Source: Thermoanaerobaculales bacterium (GTDB lineage: Bacteria; Acidobacteriota; Thermoanaerobaculia; Thermoanaerobaculales; Sulfomarinibacteraceae). Taken from it: DNA of 38,919 nucleotides. Below the pieces are notes generated by a model. That model did not search any database. It worked only from the letters and a program-made list of their open reading frames with translations, and was not told the DNA's origin. The stretch is from positions 1-38,919 of the forward strand of contig JARFRM010000086.1 of assembly GCA_029287235.1 (NCBI GenBank), in the 5' to 3' direction. A program made the translations under genes and the position numbers. This document shows, piece after piece, positions 6,993 to 16,096 of this stretch (positions are counted from its first letter, which is position 1; each line of letters starts with the position of its first letter).

Positions 6993-9900
6993 TCAGTTTG
7001 ATGAGGCCGACGAGGCCCCGCAGGCCTCGAACAGCTCATTGGCCATCCGGATGTCATCGGCGCGGTTCTCGCCCAACCCGGCCCGCACCACCAACGTCCG
7101 AGCCAGCTCGAGCCGGCTGCCGAGCGTCTCGAAGATCTCGATCGCGGCATCGAGATCGCCGAGCGCAGCTTCTCGCTCACCCCGGGCATCGTGAAGCCGG
7201 CCGCGCTCTCTCAGGGCCATCCCCTCCCAGTGCGGCATGTCGGCTCTGTGGGCGACTTCGAGGGTGGTTTCGAGTCGTTGTTCGGCCTCGTCGAGCTGAC
7301 CGGTGGCGATGAGGGACCTGCATGTCGTCGGGCTCCACCAGATCGGGAACATCGACTCGTCGGTGCCCTCGAGGAGTTCCTCGACCTCGGCCACGAGGTC
7401 GAGGACGGCTTCGTGGTCGCCCTGGAGCTGGGCGATCCAGGCCCGTGCGCGGCGGCTTTCGAACTGCCCGGTCTTGAGCCCGAGGATGTCTCCCCGTTCG
7501 ATGGCCGCATCGGCTTTGGGAACGGCCTCGTCGATGCGGCCCCGCTCGGCGGCGATCAGCGCCTTCCATCCGGCGAGGAATGTGGCCTGGCGTTCGTCGC
7601 CCAGCCGGTCTCCCATCTCCAGGCCGTCCTCGCAGGCGGTCTCGGCCTCGGCAAGGTTGCCGAGGCCGTAGTTGGCGAAGGAGAGACCGATGTAGTTCCA
7701 CGCCAGGCGATCGGAGGAGCTTCCCTTTTCGCCGAGCTCGCGGTGGCGGGCGACGTGCTCGAGGCACTTGCGCCAATAACCGCGCATGAAGGCGTTCTCC
7801 ATCAGCCCCTCGACCCCCACGGCGGTGACAACCGGATTGTCATTCGCTTCGCCGAGATCGATGTTGCGCCGGTTCCAGCGATTGCTTTCCTCGAAATCGG
7901 CCAAGTGCTGGTAAGCGCCGGCGACATAGGCATAGATCCAACTCAGGAGGAGGATGTCCCCCGAGCGTTCGGCGGGCTCCCTGGCCTGCAGGAGGAGCTC
8001 AGCGGCCCTGCCGGAGCGGCCGTTGTAGTGGTGGAAGCGAGCCTCGATCATGGTTGCGCGGGCAACCTCGGCCGGCTGGATTTCGGGGTCGAGGCCGTTC
8101 TTCGCCTCCTCGACGTAGGTCAGGGCTCGGGCATCGCCGATCAGTACATATGCCTCGCCGATCTTGCACTTCAGCGGCATCGAAAGCGCCGGGTCGTCGA
8201 TGGATTCCAGGGCCCGTTCGTAGGCACCGGCCGCTTCCAGGGGCTCGCCCTTGAGGCTGAAGACGTCGCCGATGGCGATGTCGATCTTCGGCAGTTCGTC
8301 GAATCGTCCCAGCACCTCGGCGCACTCGCGCGCCCGGTCATACAACCGCAGCGCGTCCGAGTAGGCGAAGAGGGTGGCGGCGTCGACGGCCGCCTCCATG
8401 GCGTAGTCGAAGCCCCTGTCGAGGCAGCCGCCCTCCATCGAGTGGTGGGCGAGGTCCTCGGCGGCGACCCGCCCCCCGCTCCGGCGCAGCGCCTCGAGGC
8501 CTTCGGCGACGCGGGTGTGGAGGCGGCGGCGGCGGATGGGATTGAGCTCGTGGTAGAGGACCTCGCGGAACTTGTCGTGGGTGAAGGCGACGGTCTCGCC
8601 GGTGCCGGTTTCCACGAGTTGCGCGGCAACGGCCTCGTCGATGGCGTCGAGGAGCTCGTCCTCGCTTTGGTCTGCGACCGCCGCGAGCTCGGAGAACTCG
8701 AAGGTCTTGCCGAGGATGGCGGCGGTGCGGAGGACCTCGGTGGTGGTCGTGCCGAGGTGATCGAGCCGACGACCGATGGCGGCCTTGACACCCTGGGGCA
8801 GCACCAGGCGTGCGCCCTCCTCGCGGCGCCGCCATTCGCCGCACTCGCAGACGATCTGTTCTTCGTTGACCAGGGTCTTGACGACCTCCTCGATGAAGAA
8901 CGGGTTGCCCTCGGTCTCGCGGTGGATTTCGGTGCAGAAGTTCGGCGACAGACACTCGTCACCGAGCAGCACCGATAGCATGGCCGAGGTTCCGTCCGGC
9001 GCGAGGCGGCCGAGGTGGACCCGCACCGCCGCCCGCTCGCGGTTCCACTCGTCGAGGGCTTCGGCCAGCGGGTGGGTGCGGTCGAGCTCGGTGTCGCGGT
9101 AGCAGCCGAGGACGAGCAGGCGCTCGCGGTGGGCGAGGCGCAGGAGGTAGCGGAGCAGGCTGAGCGAGGCCTGGTCAGCCCACTGGAGGTCGTCGATGAA
9201 GAGCAGGAGGCCCGAGGGCTCGGCGAGGTGGAAAAGGCAACGGGCGAAGCCGTCATAGAGACGGAGGCGTTGCTCTGACACCGACAAGATGGGACTTTCC
9301 GGGAACGGGCCGATGCGGCTCTCGAGCTCGGGGGCGAGGCGGGCGAGCTCGGCGCCCGAGTCGCCGGCGGCCGCTAGCAGCTCGTCGTCCCCGCTGGTGT
9401 GGACCCAAGAGCGGAGGGCCTCGACGAAGGGCAGGTAGGGAGTCGCCGCTTCGAGCTCGTAACAGCCTCCGGAAAGCACGGCGCCGCCGGTGATGCGGGC
9501 GTAGTCGTTCAGCTCTCGCGCGAGGCGGGTCTTGCCTGAGCCGGGCTCGCCGGAGACCAGGGCCAGGCCGCCGCGGCCAAGGGCCGCTTCGGACCAGCAG
9601 CGGCGAAGGGCGCCGATCTCGGAGTCACGGCCTACCATGCGGCCGCGGACGAGGCCTCCGAGGACCGCCGAGACGCCGACTGGCGCGGATATTGCGACAG
9701 CTTCGGGGCTCCGGGTGAGCACGGCCGCGACGTCGGCGGCGGTGGCGAAGCGATCGTCCGGGTCCTTGGCGAGGAGGCGGAGGATGGCGCTCTCGATGTG
9801 CTCGGGGAGGTCGGTGCGGTAGGTTCGGGGCGGGACCACCGGTGCGTGGAGGTGCTGGGAGAGCACGGCCAGGGCGTTGTCGCCTTCAAAGGGGAGGCGG

Positions 9901-10580
9901 CCGGTGGAGAACTCGTAGAGCATGACGCCGAGGGCGTAGAGATCGGTGCGGCCGTCCACCGCCTGGCCCAGCGCCTGCTCGGGCGCCATGTAGTCCACCG
10001 TACCCGCGATGCCTCCCTCTCTGGTGATGCGGACGCCACGCTCGCGGACGGCGAGACCGAGATCGACGAGCTTGACCGAGGGCCTGCCCGAGGTTTGCGA
10101 AAGGAGAACGTTGGCGGGTTTGAGGTCGCGGTGGACGAGGCCGTGCGAGTGGGCGTGGTCCAGGGCGGCGCAGATCTGGGTGGCGAACTCGATGGTCTCC
10201 TGGAGGCTTTCGGGTTTGCGTTCCTTGAGGCTCGGGCCCTCGATCAGCTCCATCACCAGGTAGGGCATGTTCTCGTGCTCGCCGACGTCGTGGACCGCGA
10301 CCACGTGCGGGTGGCTGAGGGCGGCCGCAGCGCGCGCCTCGCGGAAGAGACGGTCACGGCCGTCGCCGAGCTCGTGGTGGCCGGCGAGGACCTTGACCGC
10401 GACCTGGCGCTCGAGGTCCGAATCCCAGGCGCGGAAGACAATGCCCATGCCGCCACGGCCGATCTCCTCGTCGAGGCGATAGCGGTCGGAGAAGGTGTCG
10501 CCGACGCAGCAGGCCGAGATGGCGTCGACATCGGTGGTCGAGCCTTCGAAATCAATGGTTTCGTCTTCGTGAATGCTCAC
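6993..10580 (-). CDS. Multidomain Ser/Thr protein kinase - AAA ATPase - TPR regulator (PknK-like architecture)
   Basis: A 1195-aa cytoplasmic signalling protein starting at GTG 10580. The kinase domain spans about 33-290: Gly loop GRGGMG (41-46), ATP Lys63, HRDLKPAN (150-157), DLG in place of DFG (173-175) and APE (199-201). A conserved 'MVGRDSEIGALRRC' leads into an orphan AAA/STAND-type ATPase with Walker A GEPGSGKT (344-351) and Walker B 'LLLFIDDLQWAD' (458-469). The C-terminal ~450 residues are helical repeats of TPR type. No membrane segment is seen. In this architecture the kinase phosphorylates partners while the ATPase/TPR part senses ligands or scaffolds; targets are unknown. It stands alone, with a promoter at 10592-10622 and no Shine-Dalgarno sequence. 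Confidence 0.95.
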   Translation of the reverse strand: MSIHEDETIDFEGSTTDVDAISACCVGDTFSDRYRLDEEIGRGGMGIVFRAWDSDLERQVAVKVLAGHHELGDGRDRLFREARAAAALSHPHVVAVHDVGEHENMPYLVMELIEGPSLKERKPESLQETIEFATQICAALDHAHSHGLVHRDLKPANVLLSQTSGRPSVKLVDLGLAVRERGVRITREGGIAGTVDYMAPEQALGQAVDGRTDLYALGVMLYEFSTGRLPFEGDNALAVLSQHLHAPVVPPRTYRTDLPEHIESAILRLLAKDPDDRFATAADVAAVLTRSPEAVAISAPVGVSAVLGGLVRGRMVGRDSEIGALRRCWSEAALGRGGLALVSGEPGSGKTRLARELNDYARITGGAVLSGGCYELEAATPYLPFVEALRSWVHTSGDDELLAAAGDSGAELARLAPELESRIGPFPESPILSVSEQRLRLYDGFARCLFHLAEPSGLLLFIDDLQWADQASLSLLRYLLRLAHRERLLVLGCYRDTELDRTHPLAEALDEWNRERAAVRVHLGRLAPDGTSAMLSVLLGDECLSPNFCTEIHRETEGNPFFIEEVVKTLVNEEQIVCECGEWRRREEGARLVLPQGVKAAIGRRLDHLGTTTTEVLRTAAILGKTFEFSELAAVADQSEDELLDAIDEAVAAQLVETGTGETVAFTHDKFREVLYHELNPIRRRRLHTRVAEGLEALRRSGGRVAAEDLAHHSMEGGCLDRGFDYAMEAAVDAATLFAYSDALRLYDRARECAEVLGRFDELPKIDIAIGDVFSLKGEPLEAAGAYERALESIDDPALSMPLKCKIGEAYVLIGDARALTYVEEAKNGLDPEIQPAEVARATMIEARFHHYNGRSGRAAELLLQAREPAERSGDILLLSWIYAYVAGAYQHLADFEESNRWNRRNIDLGEANDNPVVTAVGVEGLMENAFMRGYWRKCLEHVARHRELGEKGSSSDRLAWNYIGLSFANYGLGNLAEAETACEDGLEMGDRLGDERQATFLAGWKALIAAERGRIDEAVPKADAAIERGDILGLKTGQFESRRARAWIAQLQGDHEAVLDLVAEVEELLEGTDESMFPIWWSPTTCRSLIATGQLDEAEQRLETTLEVAHRADMPHWEGMALRERGRLHDARGEREAALGDLDAAIEIFETLGSRLELARTLVVRAGLGENRADDIRMANELFEACGASSASSN

Positions 10581-10591
10581 AAGTTTCGGCG

Positions 10592-10622
10592 ATTATATGG
10601 CAGTCGGTTTTGACAGGGTCAA
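10592..10622 (-). promoter_or_regulatory. Sigma70-like promoter of the kinase gene
   Basis: On the minus strand TATAAT (10597-10592) is preceded after 19 bp by TTGACC (10622-10617). The expected transcription start is about 10585, only some 5 nt before the GTG start at 10580, so the mRNA would be leaderless or nearly so. No Shine-Dalgarno sequence precedes the GTG, which fits. Confidence 0.6.
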
Positions 10623-10682
10623 CAACGGCAGATCCGCAAATGAGGCAGCAGTCATCCAATTGATGCCAGAAGTGGACCTTTT

Positions 10683-10715
10683 GAGAAAAAAGACTCCCGG
10701 CAAACGCCGGGAGTC
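10683..10715 (-). terminator. Rho-independent terminator of the DUF6351 gene
   Basis: A perfect 10-bp stem (GACTCCCGGC/GCCGGGAGTC) with a four-base loop, followed on the minus strand by TTTTTT. It lies about 28 bp after the stop of the DUF6351 gene and before the kinase promoter, separating the two genes. Confidence 0.9.
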
Positions 10716-10743
10716 CTGTCGTCGTTCGTTGCGGTACGCCGTC

Positions 10744-13083
10744 CTACCATCCGGGGGGCAGTCCGACGTCGGGTCGGCTGAAGTCACAGACGCCGGAAGG
10801 GAAGATCTGTTGGAGCATCGCCCGCTCCGCCGGTGTCGGCGCCCAGACGCCGTAGTCACCGTCGGCAATGGCCCTTCCCACCGGTTTCAGCTCGCACTTG
10901 AAGATACTGCCCTTGAACGGTCCGCCGGCCACGATGCGGGATGTGGTGTAGACAGGGAAAAGAACCGTGCAGTCGCCCGGGGGATTGGCATCGAGAATCC
11001 CGTCCCAGACATCGTCGCCGGAGGCGATCTCATCCCCGAAGGTGTCGAAGCAGCGATCGACCGCACGATCCGGCTTGTTGCCTGCGACGCCGAGATCGGG
11101 ATTCGCGGCGATGTTCGTCATCCACTCGTCGATCACCTCGAGCGCCTCCGGCGTCTGGTCGAACTGTGCCCCTCCCAGTGCTTCCGTGAACCAGACCACC
11201 TGGTTGTCGGAGTTCCCGCGGAAGTCGCGGATGCGCTGCCTGGAGGCGAAGCTCTGGTGTGTGTTGTGCATGTTGAGCTCGGCTTCGAGGTAGTGACGCC
11301 AGTCGATGACAGGGATGTCGATGTCGCCCAGGAAGACCAGCCCGTCCTCGTAGGCGGCCTGCATGGCCTCGAGGTCGCCCTCGCGCCGAGGTGCAGGCAC
11401 CAGCGGATCCACACTGAAGACCTGGTTGCGGGCGCTCCACGGATCCCAGCTTCCGGGATAGAACGGCGAGCCCTCCTGCACCATGTCGGGCTCCTGCTTC
11501 CAACCGCCGATGACGCCGTTCAACTGGAGGAACTCCGCGGGAGTGATCTCTCCCGTCGCCACCGCGCCCAAACCGTACTGCACGCCGATGTTGTCCCAGT
11601 AGTTCCGGGCGAAGCCGTCAGAGCCGACGCCGAAGTAATTCACCAGGTCGTCGAAATGAGACCAGTGGATCGCGGCCACCGCCGACTGCGGCTCGTAGAG
11701 CTCCATCCCGGGCGCGGCCCCGTAGAGCGGGTTGAGGGCCAGCGGAGCCAGACCCCGCCACCCCATGACGCACTCGCTGGCGCCGACGGTCCCGGTGAAG
11801 GGGTTGAACACGATGTCGCTCGCGTTGAGTCCTTCGACCAGCGTGCGGTTCGACCAGGTCTGCCAGCGCAGATTGGTTGCGTCCAAGACATCCATGTAGA
11901 ACTCGAGCAGCTCGCAGTCGCCGATGTGCACCGCCTGGGTGACCATGTCGGGGTACGAGTACTGCGGGATCGCCGCGTCGAGAAGGCCTCTGTGATTCTG
12001 GCCGTAAATATACTGCTGGATCCCACCTCCCGATCCGCCGACCGAAACCGTGTAGACCGGCAGTTCGTACCTCTCGACAAACTTCTCCTTGACCATGAGG
12101 GCGGTCTCGCCGCCGAGCACCAGGTTGTAGTGGGTGCCGGTCTTGTTGCCGGTGGAGTACAAGACCGCGTAGCCCTTCGACAGACCGTCGTCATAGAGCA
12201 TCCTGCTGCCGCTCGGATTGCCCTGATAGTGGCCGATCGCCACGCCACCCTGGAAGTGATAGATCACCTTGCCGTTCCAGGCCGAGGTGTCGAGGTCGTC
12301 CGGACCCTCGTCGAACGGTGCGAGCATCGCGATGCTGTAGAGGAACCGGTTGACGGTGCCCCGCTCCCAGCGAACGATGTAGTCGACGGTCAGCCCGTCC
12401 ATGGTCGTGGTCTGCGCCATGTCCGCCGGTCTCGGATCACCCGGAACGTACGGCTTGAACGCCCCGTCGGTGGCCTTGTAAACATGGGTCACCAGGGTGT
12501 CGGCGCTGCAGTTCATGCTGTAGCCGATGATCACGTCCGTTGGATTTCCGCCGGGATCGGTGGCGAAGACCGGAAAACCCTCGGTCGGGTTGTCCACCAA
12601 CGGCTGTCCGAGACCGTGGCTCTGGACGCTGCACATGAAGGGGTGCTGGTGAGGACCCGAGAATACGGGCCCGGTGATGGGATAGTTGGTCAGGGTCAGG
12701 ACCGCCGGATCGGGCAGACCTTTCCCGTTGCCGTGTTGTTTGACGACCACCGTGTTGTCGCCGAGAGCGAGCCCGTCGATGACACCGGTGAGAGTCCGGG
12801 TTCCGTCGATCGGCGCAAACCGATCGGCCTGATTCTCACCGTTGACCAGGACCTCGACCTGTTGAAGTGGAGTGACCCTCGGAACGACAATGTGGAGCCG
12901 GGCGTCCCCCCCGGTCACCTGATCGGCGGCACTCGACACAACCTCGGCGACGAATGGTGGTTTCTCCTTCGCGAGCAGTGGGCTCGCCGCCAGCATGGCG
13001 AGGACGACAACCATGACTCCAGGTAGAGGGTTCGACCACGTACGCATTTTTGACGAAACCCGGATGATCCTTTGCTGTTTCAT
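10744..13083 (-). CDS. Secreted DUF6351 family protein (putative hydrolase)
   Basis: A 779-aa exported protein. Residues 1-38 form a signal peptide: basic N-terminus, a 'VMVVVLAMLAA' core and a cleavage site near 'LLA-KEK'. Its start resembles DUF6351 proteins ('AADQVTGGDARLHI', a 'VEVLVNGE' Ig-like strand, then 'LTNYPITGPVFSGPHQHPF'). A GGSGGG motif around Ser351 looks like a nucleophile elbow, so an alpha/beta-hydrolase-type esterase is plausible but not shown. The family's activity is not established. Paired Cys residues are consistent with an extracytoplasmic location. The ATG at 13083 is chosen over one at 13158 because AAGGAGGAAG lies just upstream and the signal peptide begins there. 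It is a single-gene unit ended by a strong terminator. Confidence 0.85.
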   Translation of the reverse strand: MKQQRIIRVSSKMRTWSNPLPGVMVVVLAMLAASPLLAKEKPPFVAEVVSSAADQVTGGDARLHIVVPRVTPLQQVEVLVNGENQADRFAPIDGTRTLTGVIDGLALGDNTVVVKQHGNGKGLPDPAVLTLTNYPITGPVFSGPHQHPFMCSVQSHGLGQPLVDNPTEGFPVFATDPGGNPTDVIIGYSMNCSADTLVTHVYKATDGAFKPYVPGDPRPADMAQTTTMDGLTVDYIVRWERGTVNRFLYSIAMLAPFDEGPDDLDTSAWNGKVIYHFQGGVAIGHYQGNPSGSRMLYDDGLSKGYAVLYSTGNKTGTHYNLVLGGETALMVKEKFVERYELPVYTVSVGGSGGGIQQYIYGQNHRGLLDAAIPQYSYPDMVTQAVHIGDCELLEFYMDVLDATNLRWQTWSNRTLVEGLNASDIVFNPFTGTVGASECVMGWRGLAPLALNPLYGAAPGMELYEPQSAVAAIHWSHFDDLVNYFGVGSDGFARNYWDNIGVQYGLGAVATGEITPAEFLQLNGVIGGWKQEPDMVQEGSPFYPGSWDPWSARNQVFSVDPLVPAPRREGDLEAMQAAYEDGLVFLGDIDIPVIDWRHYLEAELNMHNTHQSFASRQRIRDFRGNSDNQVVWFTEALGGAQFDQTPEALEVIDEWMTNIAANPDLGVAGNKPDRAVDRCFDTFGDEIASGDDVWDGILDANPPGDCTVLFPVYTTSRIVAGGPFKGSIFKCELKPVGRAIADGDYGVWAPTPAERAMLQQIFPSGVCDFSRPDVGLPPGW

Positions 13084-13440
13084 TTCCACTCTTCCTCCTT
13101 TTCGGTGTAGAGCCCGTAACCTCACCATCTCGGATTCCCGACCGACGGCCCACCGCACCGAACCACAAAGCCGGGCGCGGATTCACCGGGCCGCGACGTC
13201 GGCCGAGAACTCGCCGAGACGGTCTGCCAGATTTCCGATGACATTCGCGTGTGACAAGTATGGGGGCCGCATGACCGAATCGCAACCCTTCAATGCGGCC
13301 GGAGTTGTGACCCGCGACCACGATGGCCCCAACCCGACCGGATGAGTGCCGGATGGGCGCTCGGCCCCTCGCCCACCCTCGAGACGTGGACCGGATCGCC
13401 GGTCGGGCCGGTCATTCTCGGGACGAAACCGATCGGCCGA
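13084..13440. other. Intergenic region upstream of the DUF6351 gene
   Basis: Some 357 bp without a convincing gene. It should hold the DUF6351 promoter and the end of the upstream transcription unit. I see only the strong ribosome-binding site at about 13087-13100 and no obvious terminator or repeat. Confidence 0.5.
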
Positions 13441-14388
13441 TCACCGCCCGTCGGCGTCATCCATCGGGTCGGGTTCAAACGGCTCTTCTTCGCCGGGGCC
13501 CATCATTCCACCGAGGAATGGTCCCAACAGACCCTGAATCGCCAGCTCGAACTCCTCGGCCGTCTCGACCGTTTCAAGCTCGGCGAGCACACCATCGACC
13601 ATCCCGATCATCATCATCGCCTGCATCGATCCCTGCTGGATCTCCTCGTCGGTGACCTCCGAGAGCTTCTGCCTGGCCTCAGCGACGTTCTGATCCCAGT
13701 CCTCGGCCATGTCGTTCGGCACCCAGCGGCCCTCGACCCGGGTGAGCTGCATGTCCTCGGGTTCCTCGTCCGGCGCGGTCATGCGGAGGGTCGCGCTGTC
13801 GCCCTCGCTGGAGATCACTTCGATCTTGGTCTGCAGGAGCTTCTGGGTGAACTCGCGGTCAAAGGTGTCGTCGCCATCAGCCTTCGACCTCTCGGCGGCG
13901 AGGTTCATCAGATCCCGGCCGGTTGTCGCGAGGTACTTCTCCCAGTCGATGGTCTTCATCGTGTCGAGGCTCGACACGCCGCTGGCGAAGAAGCTGTCGA
14001 GCAGATCCACCATCTCGTCCCAGCCGCCTTCGACCTTCTCGTGCTCTTCGCCGGCGGCCTTGAGCATCGAGCTCGAGAGGATGATGTCCTTCTTGTCGCG
14101 CAGGAGGCCGGCGGTTCTGCTGCCGAGACCGAACGCCGCCTCCCAGACCGCTGGGTCCATCCGCTCGGCGAAGGCGTGGGTCAGCTCGGTGATGTCCTGC
14201 TGGTAGGTGGGCGGAAGCGCCTGCCAGAGAATCTCCGGGTGCCGATCGGCGAGACCCTCGGCCACCGCGCGCACGGTGCCCTCGGGCGAACTGGGAATGC
14301 CGGCGGCAAGCGCCGGTAGAGTGACCGCCATCAGAATCGCAGCGATGGCCGAGTTCAGCATGGTCTTCGATCGGAAGTTCTGGTTCAC
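13441..14388 (-). CDS. Exported protein of unknown function, 315 aa
   Basis: Starts at GTG 14388, six bases after AAGGAG; an in-frame ATG at 14421 would place that site inside the gene, so it is rejected. An N-terminal signal peptide ('MLNSAIAAILMAVTLPALAA' from residue 10) directs it to the periplasm. The mature part is acidic and helical, begins 'GIPSSPEGTVRAVAEGLADR', and ends in a Met/Gly then Glu/Asp/Pro-rich tail ('GGMMGPGEEEPFEPDPMDDA'). No catalytic motif or named domain is recognised. The 'PEGTVRAVAEGLADRHPEIL' start recalls small SnoaL/NTF2-like stress proteins but this is weak. It lies on the same strand as the DUF6351 gene, 357 bp apart, so probably a separate unit. Confidence 0.75.
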   Translation of the reverse strand: MNQNFRSKTMLNSAIAAILMAVTLPALAAGIPSSPEGTVRAVAEGLADRHPEILWQALPPTYQQDITELTHAFAERMDPAVWEAAFGLGSRTAGLLRDKKDIILSSSMLKAAGEEHEKVEGGWDEMVDLLDSFFASGVSSLDTMKTIDWEKYLATTGRDLMNLAAERSKADGDDTFDREFTQKLLQTKIEVISSEGDSATLRMTAPDEEPEDMQLTRVEGRWVPNDMAEDWDQNVAEARQKLSEVTDEEIQQGSMQAMMMIGMVDGVLAELETVETAEEFELAIQGLLGPFLGGMMGPGEEEPFEPDPMDDADGR

Positions 14389-14662
14389 GGTTTTCTCCTT
14401 CAATGAAATCGTTGCAGACATTCTCGCACGCCCCGATCGCCGCGTGCGAAACTTGGAGCCGGGTGCCCAACGATCTCAACGATTCTAGCGTTTCCGAGGG
14501 CCCGAAGAGACGATCTCCCATCCTTGGCGCCGAGAGAACGTTGGAATCGACGGGTCCAGGACGGGGGGGCACGTACGATTCACACCGGCGGAATCCGGAT
14601 CGATTTCGGATTTTCTTGGGAAAGGCTAACAGCAATCACAGACTCACGACCCGATCTCCTGG

Positions 14663-14668
14663 TACCCT
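14663..14668 (+). promoter_or_regulatory. Extended -10 box for the 14672 gene
   Basis: TACCCT preceded by TGG forms a TGnTANNNT extended -10 element. It lies 3 nt before ATG 14672 and 6 nt before the in-frame GTG 14675. Transcription would start at about the GTG, so the mRNA is probably leaderless with GTG 14675 as first codon. Confidence 0.45.
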
Positions 14669-14671
14669 GGG

Positions 14672-16096
14672 ATGGTGCGTTGGTGGCGGCGTCTATTCGC
14701 GTTCTCGATCAGGGGCTCGCTCGAACGGGCTGCCCTGAGGACACTCGGTGTCGCGGCGGCCGCCGCGACGGCGGCGGTCATCCTGGTCGTGGCCGGTTCG
14801 GTGGCGCCGAGGGTACTGTCGACGTTCCAGCAGAAACGCCTCGACAATCGTTGGACCGAGACCGTCGCCGCGCCCGCCGAGGTCTTCGAGTGGGTGACGC
14901 CGCGGGGTTCGAGCATCAGCGCCCTGCGGCTCATCCGGGCGGCCTCTGCTTTCGGAATCGATCTCGTTCCGGTCTCCGCTCGGGACCGGACAACGGAGAC
15001 GGCACCGCCGCTCGCCCTCAACCCCGAGCTCGATGCTTGGTGCGCCGCGGTGGTTACCGATTCCGGCGGCCCGGTGGGCCCGGTTCCCGAAACGGTGCTC
15101 TCGACCCTGGGTAGTCGGGAAGACGCGCTGACCGAGATCATCGCCAGTCTGACCGACGACGAGCGGGTCGTCTGGGAGCTGCCGAACGCAATCGGAGGAG
15201 GCAGCCGGGTCCCGTCGCCGGGTCAGCTCCTCAAGCTCCACCGCTGGCTCACGGCCGCCGCGGTCGTCAGCTCGGATCGGGGTGACGAGCACTGGGCGCT
15301 GGCCGCCCTCGAAGCGTCCTGGCGGCTCAACCAGGAGTCGCTGCGCCGGCCCGAAAGGGAGATGCGTCTCGCGGGATACTCTGCCCTCGAGCTCGAGCTC
15401 GCGATCCTGCGAATCATGTCTCGATCCGTGGCAACCGAGACCTGGCAGACGAGGCTCGACGAGCTCGACCCCCTCGCGAAGCTGGATGACTGGCTGCTGA
15501 TCGAGGCCTACTCGCTTCCGGCGTCGACAAAACGGGGGACCCTCTTCGAAGAGAACGGGATCTGGCCACTCGTTCTGTCGCTCACCGTCGATCCGGCACG
15601 ACGGTGGCTGCTGATGTCGGCCTCGGAGAGCCTGCGGGTTGGAATCGCATCTCTGGAGCCGGCGGATCTCACCACCCTCGATCCCGATCTCCGATACGTT
15701 GATGCCTACAACCGGATCCCGCGCTGGAATCGAATGGCACGCGCCGCGTTGCCGAATCCGTGGCCCGAGTGGCCAAGCGCGGCGCGCGCCGGTCTCGCGG
15801 TTGAGTTGTCCGCCGAGGTGCTTCGCGTCGAGGCTGCCACCGGGGAACAGATCGACGAGCTTGCCACCCGGCCACCCGGGCGCAGACCGTCCAGGGTGCC
15901 CGGCGCAATCTGGGAGTGGACGGCCGAACCCGAGGGTCTTCGAGTCCGTCTGGTGGTCGAAGGAGAGCCTTCTCCTTACGGCGATCGACTCTCGGACCCG
16001 CCGCTCGAGCACGTCTTTGAATCGAGCCTGTTCCCATCGGGAAACACTGATGCCGTCAGCGCGGTTCCCGAGGCGGATACGAGCGAGGCGAGGTGA
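14672..16096 (+). CDS. Membrane-anchored protein of unknown function, 474 aa
   Basis: A short basic cytoplasmic start (residues 1-25) is followed by one membrane helix ('GVAAAAATAAVILVVAGSVA', about 26-46). The remaining ~425 residues are mainly helical and probably periplasmic. No domain or catalytic motif is recognised. The region around 'LLKLHRWLTAAAVVSSDRGD' to 'RLAGYSALELELAILRIMSR' looks like a helical scaffold, perhaps TPR-like. There is no Shine-Dalgarno sequence; ATG 14672 is given, but the -10 box makes GTG 14675 equally likely. The stop overlaps the next gene's start (GTGA at 16093-16096), so the two are translationally coupled and probably act together. Confidence 0.8.
   Translation: MVRWWRRLFAFSIRGSLERAALRTLGVAAAAATAAVILVVAGSVAPRVLSTFQQKRLDNRWTETVAAPAEVFEWVTPRGSSISALRLIRAASAFGIDLVPVSARDRTTETAPPLALNPELDAWCAAVVTDSGGPVGPVPETVLSTLGSREDALTEIIASLTDDERVVWELPNAIGGGSRVPSPGQLLKLHRWLTAAAVVSSDRGDEHWALAALEASWRLNQESLRRPEREMRLAGYSALELELAILRIMSRSVATETWQTRLDELDPLAKLDDWLLIEAYSLPASTKRGTLFEENGIWPLVLSLTVDPARRWLLMSASESLRVGIASLEPADLTTLDPDLRYVDAYNRIPRWNRMARAALPNPWPEWPSAARAGLAVELSAEVLRVEAATGEQIDELATRPPGRRPSRVPGAIWEWTAEPEGLRVRLVVEGEPSPYGDRLSDPPLEHVFESSLFPSGNTDAVSAVPEADTSEAR

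Noticed and set aside
7191..8978. 595-aa plus-strand open frame
   Set aside because: Antisense to the kinase gene, Gly/Val-rich shadow composition and no recognisable fold.
10573..13026. 817-aa plus-strand open frame
   Set aside because: It is antisense to the DUF6351 gene, has no domain or start signal, and is a typical codon-bias shadow in GC-rich DNA.
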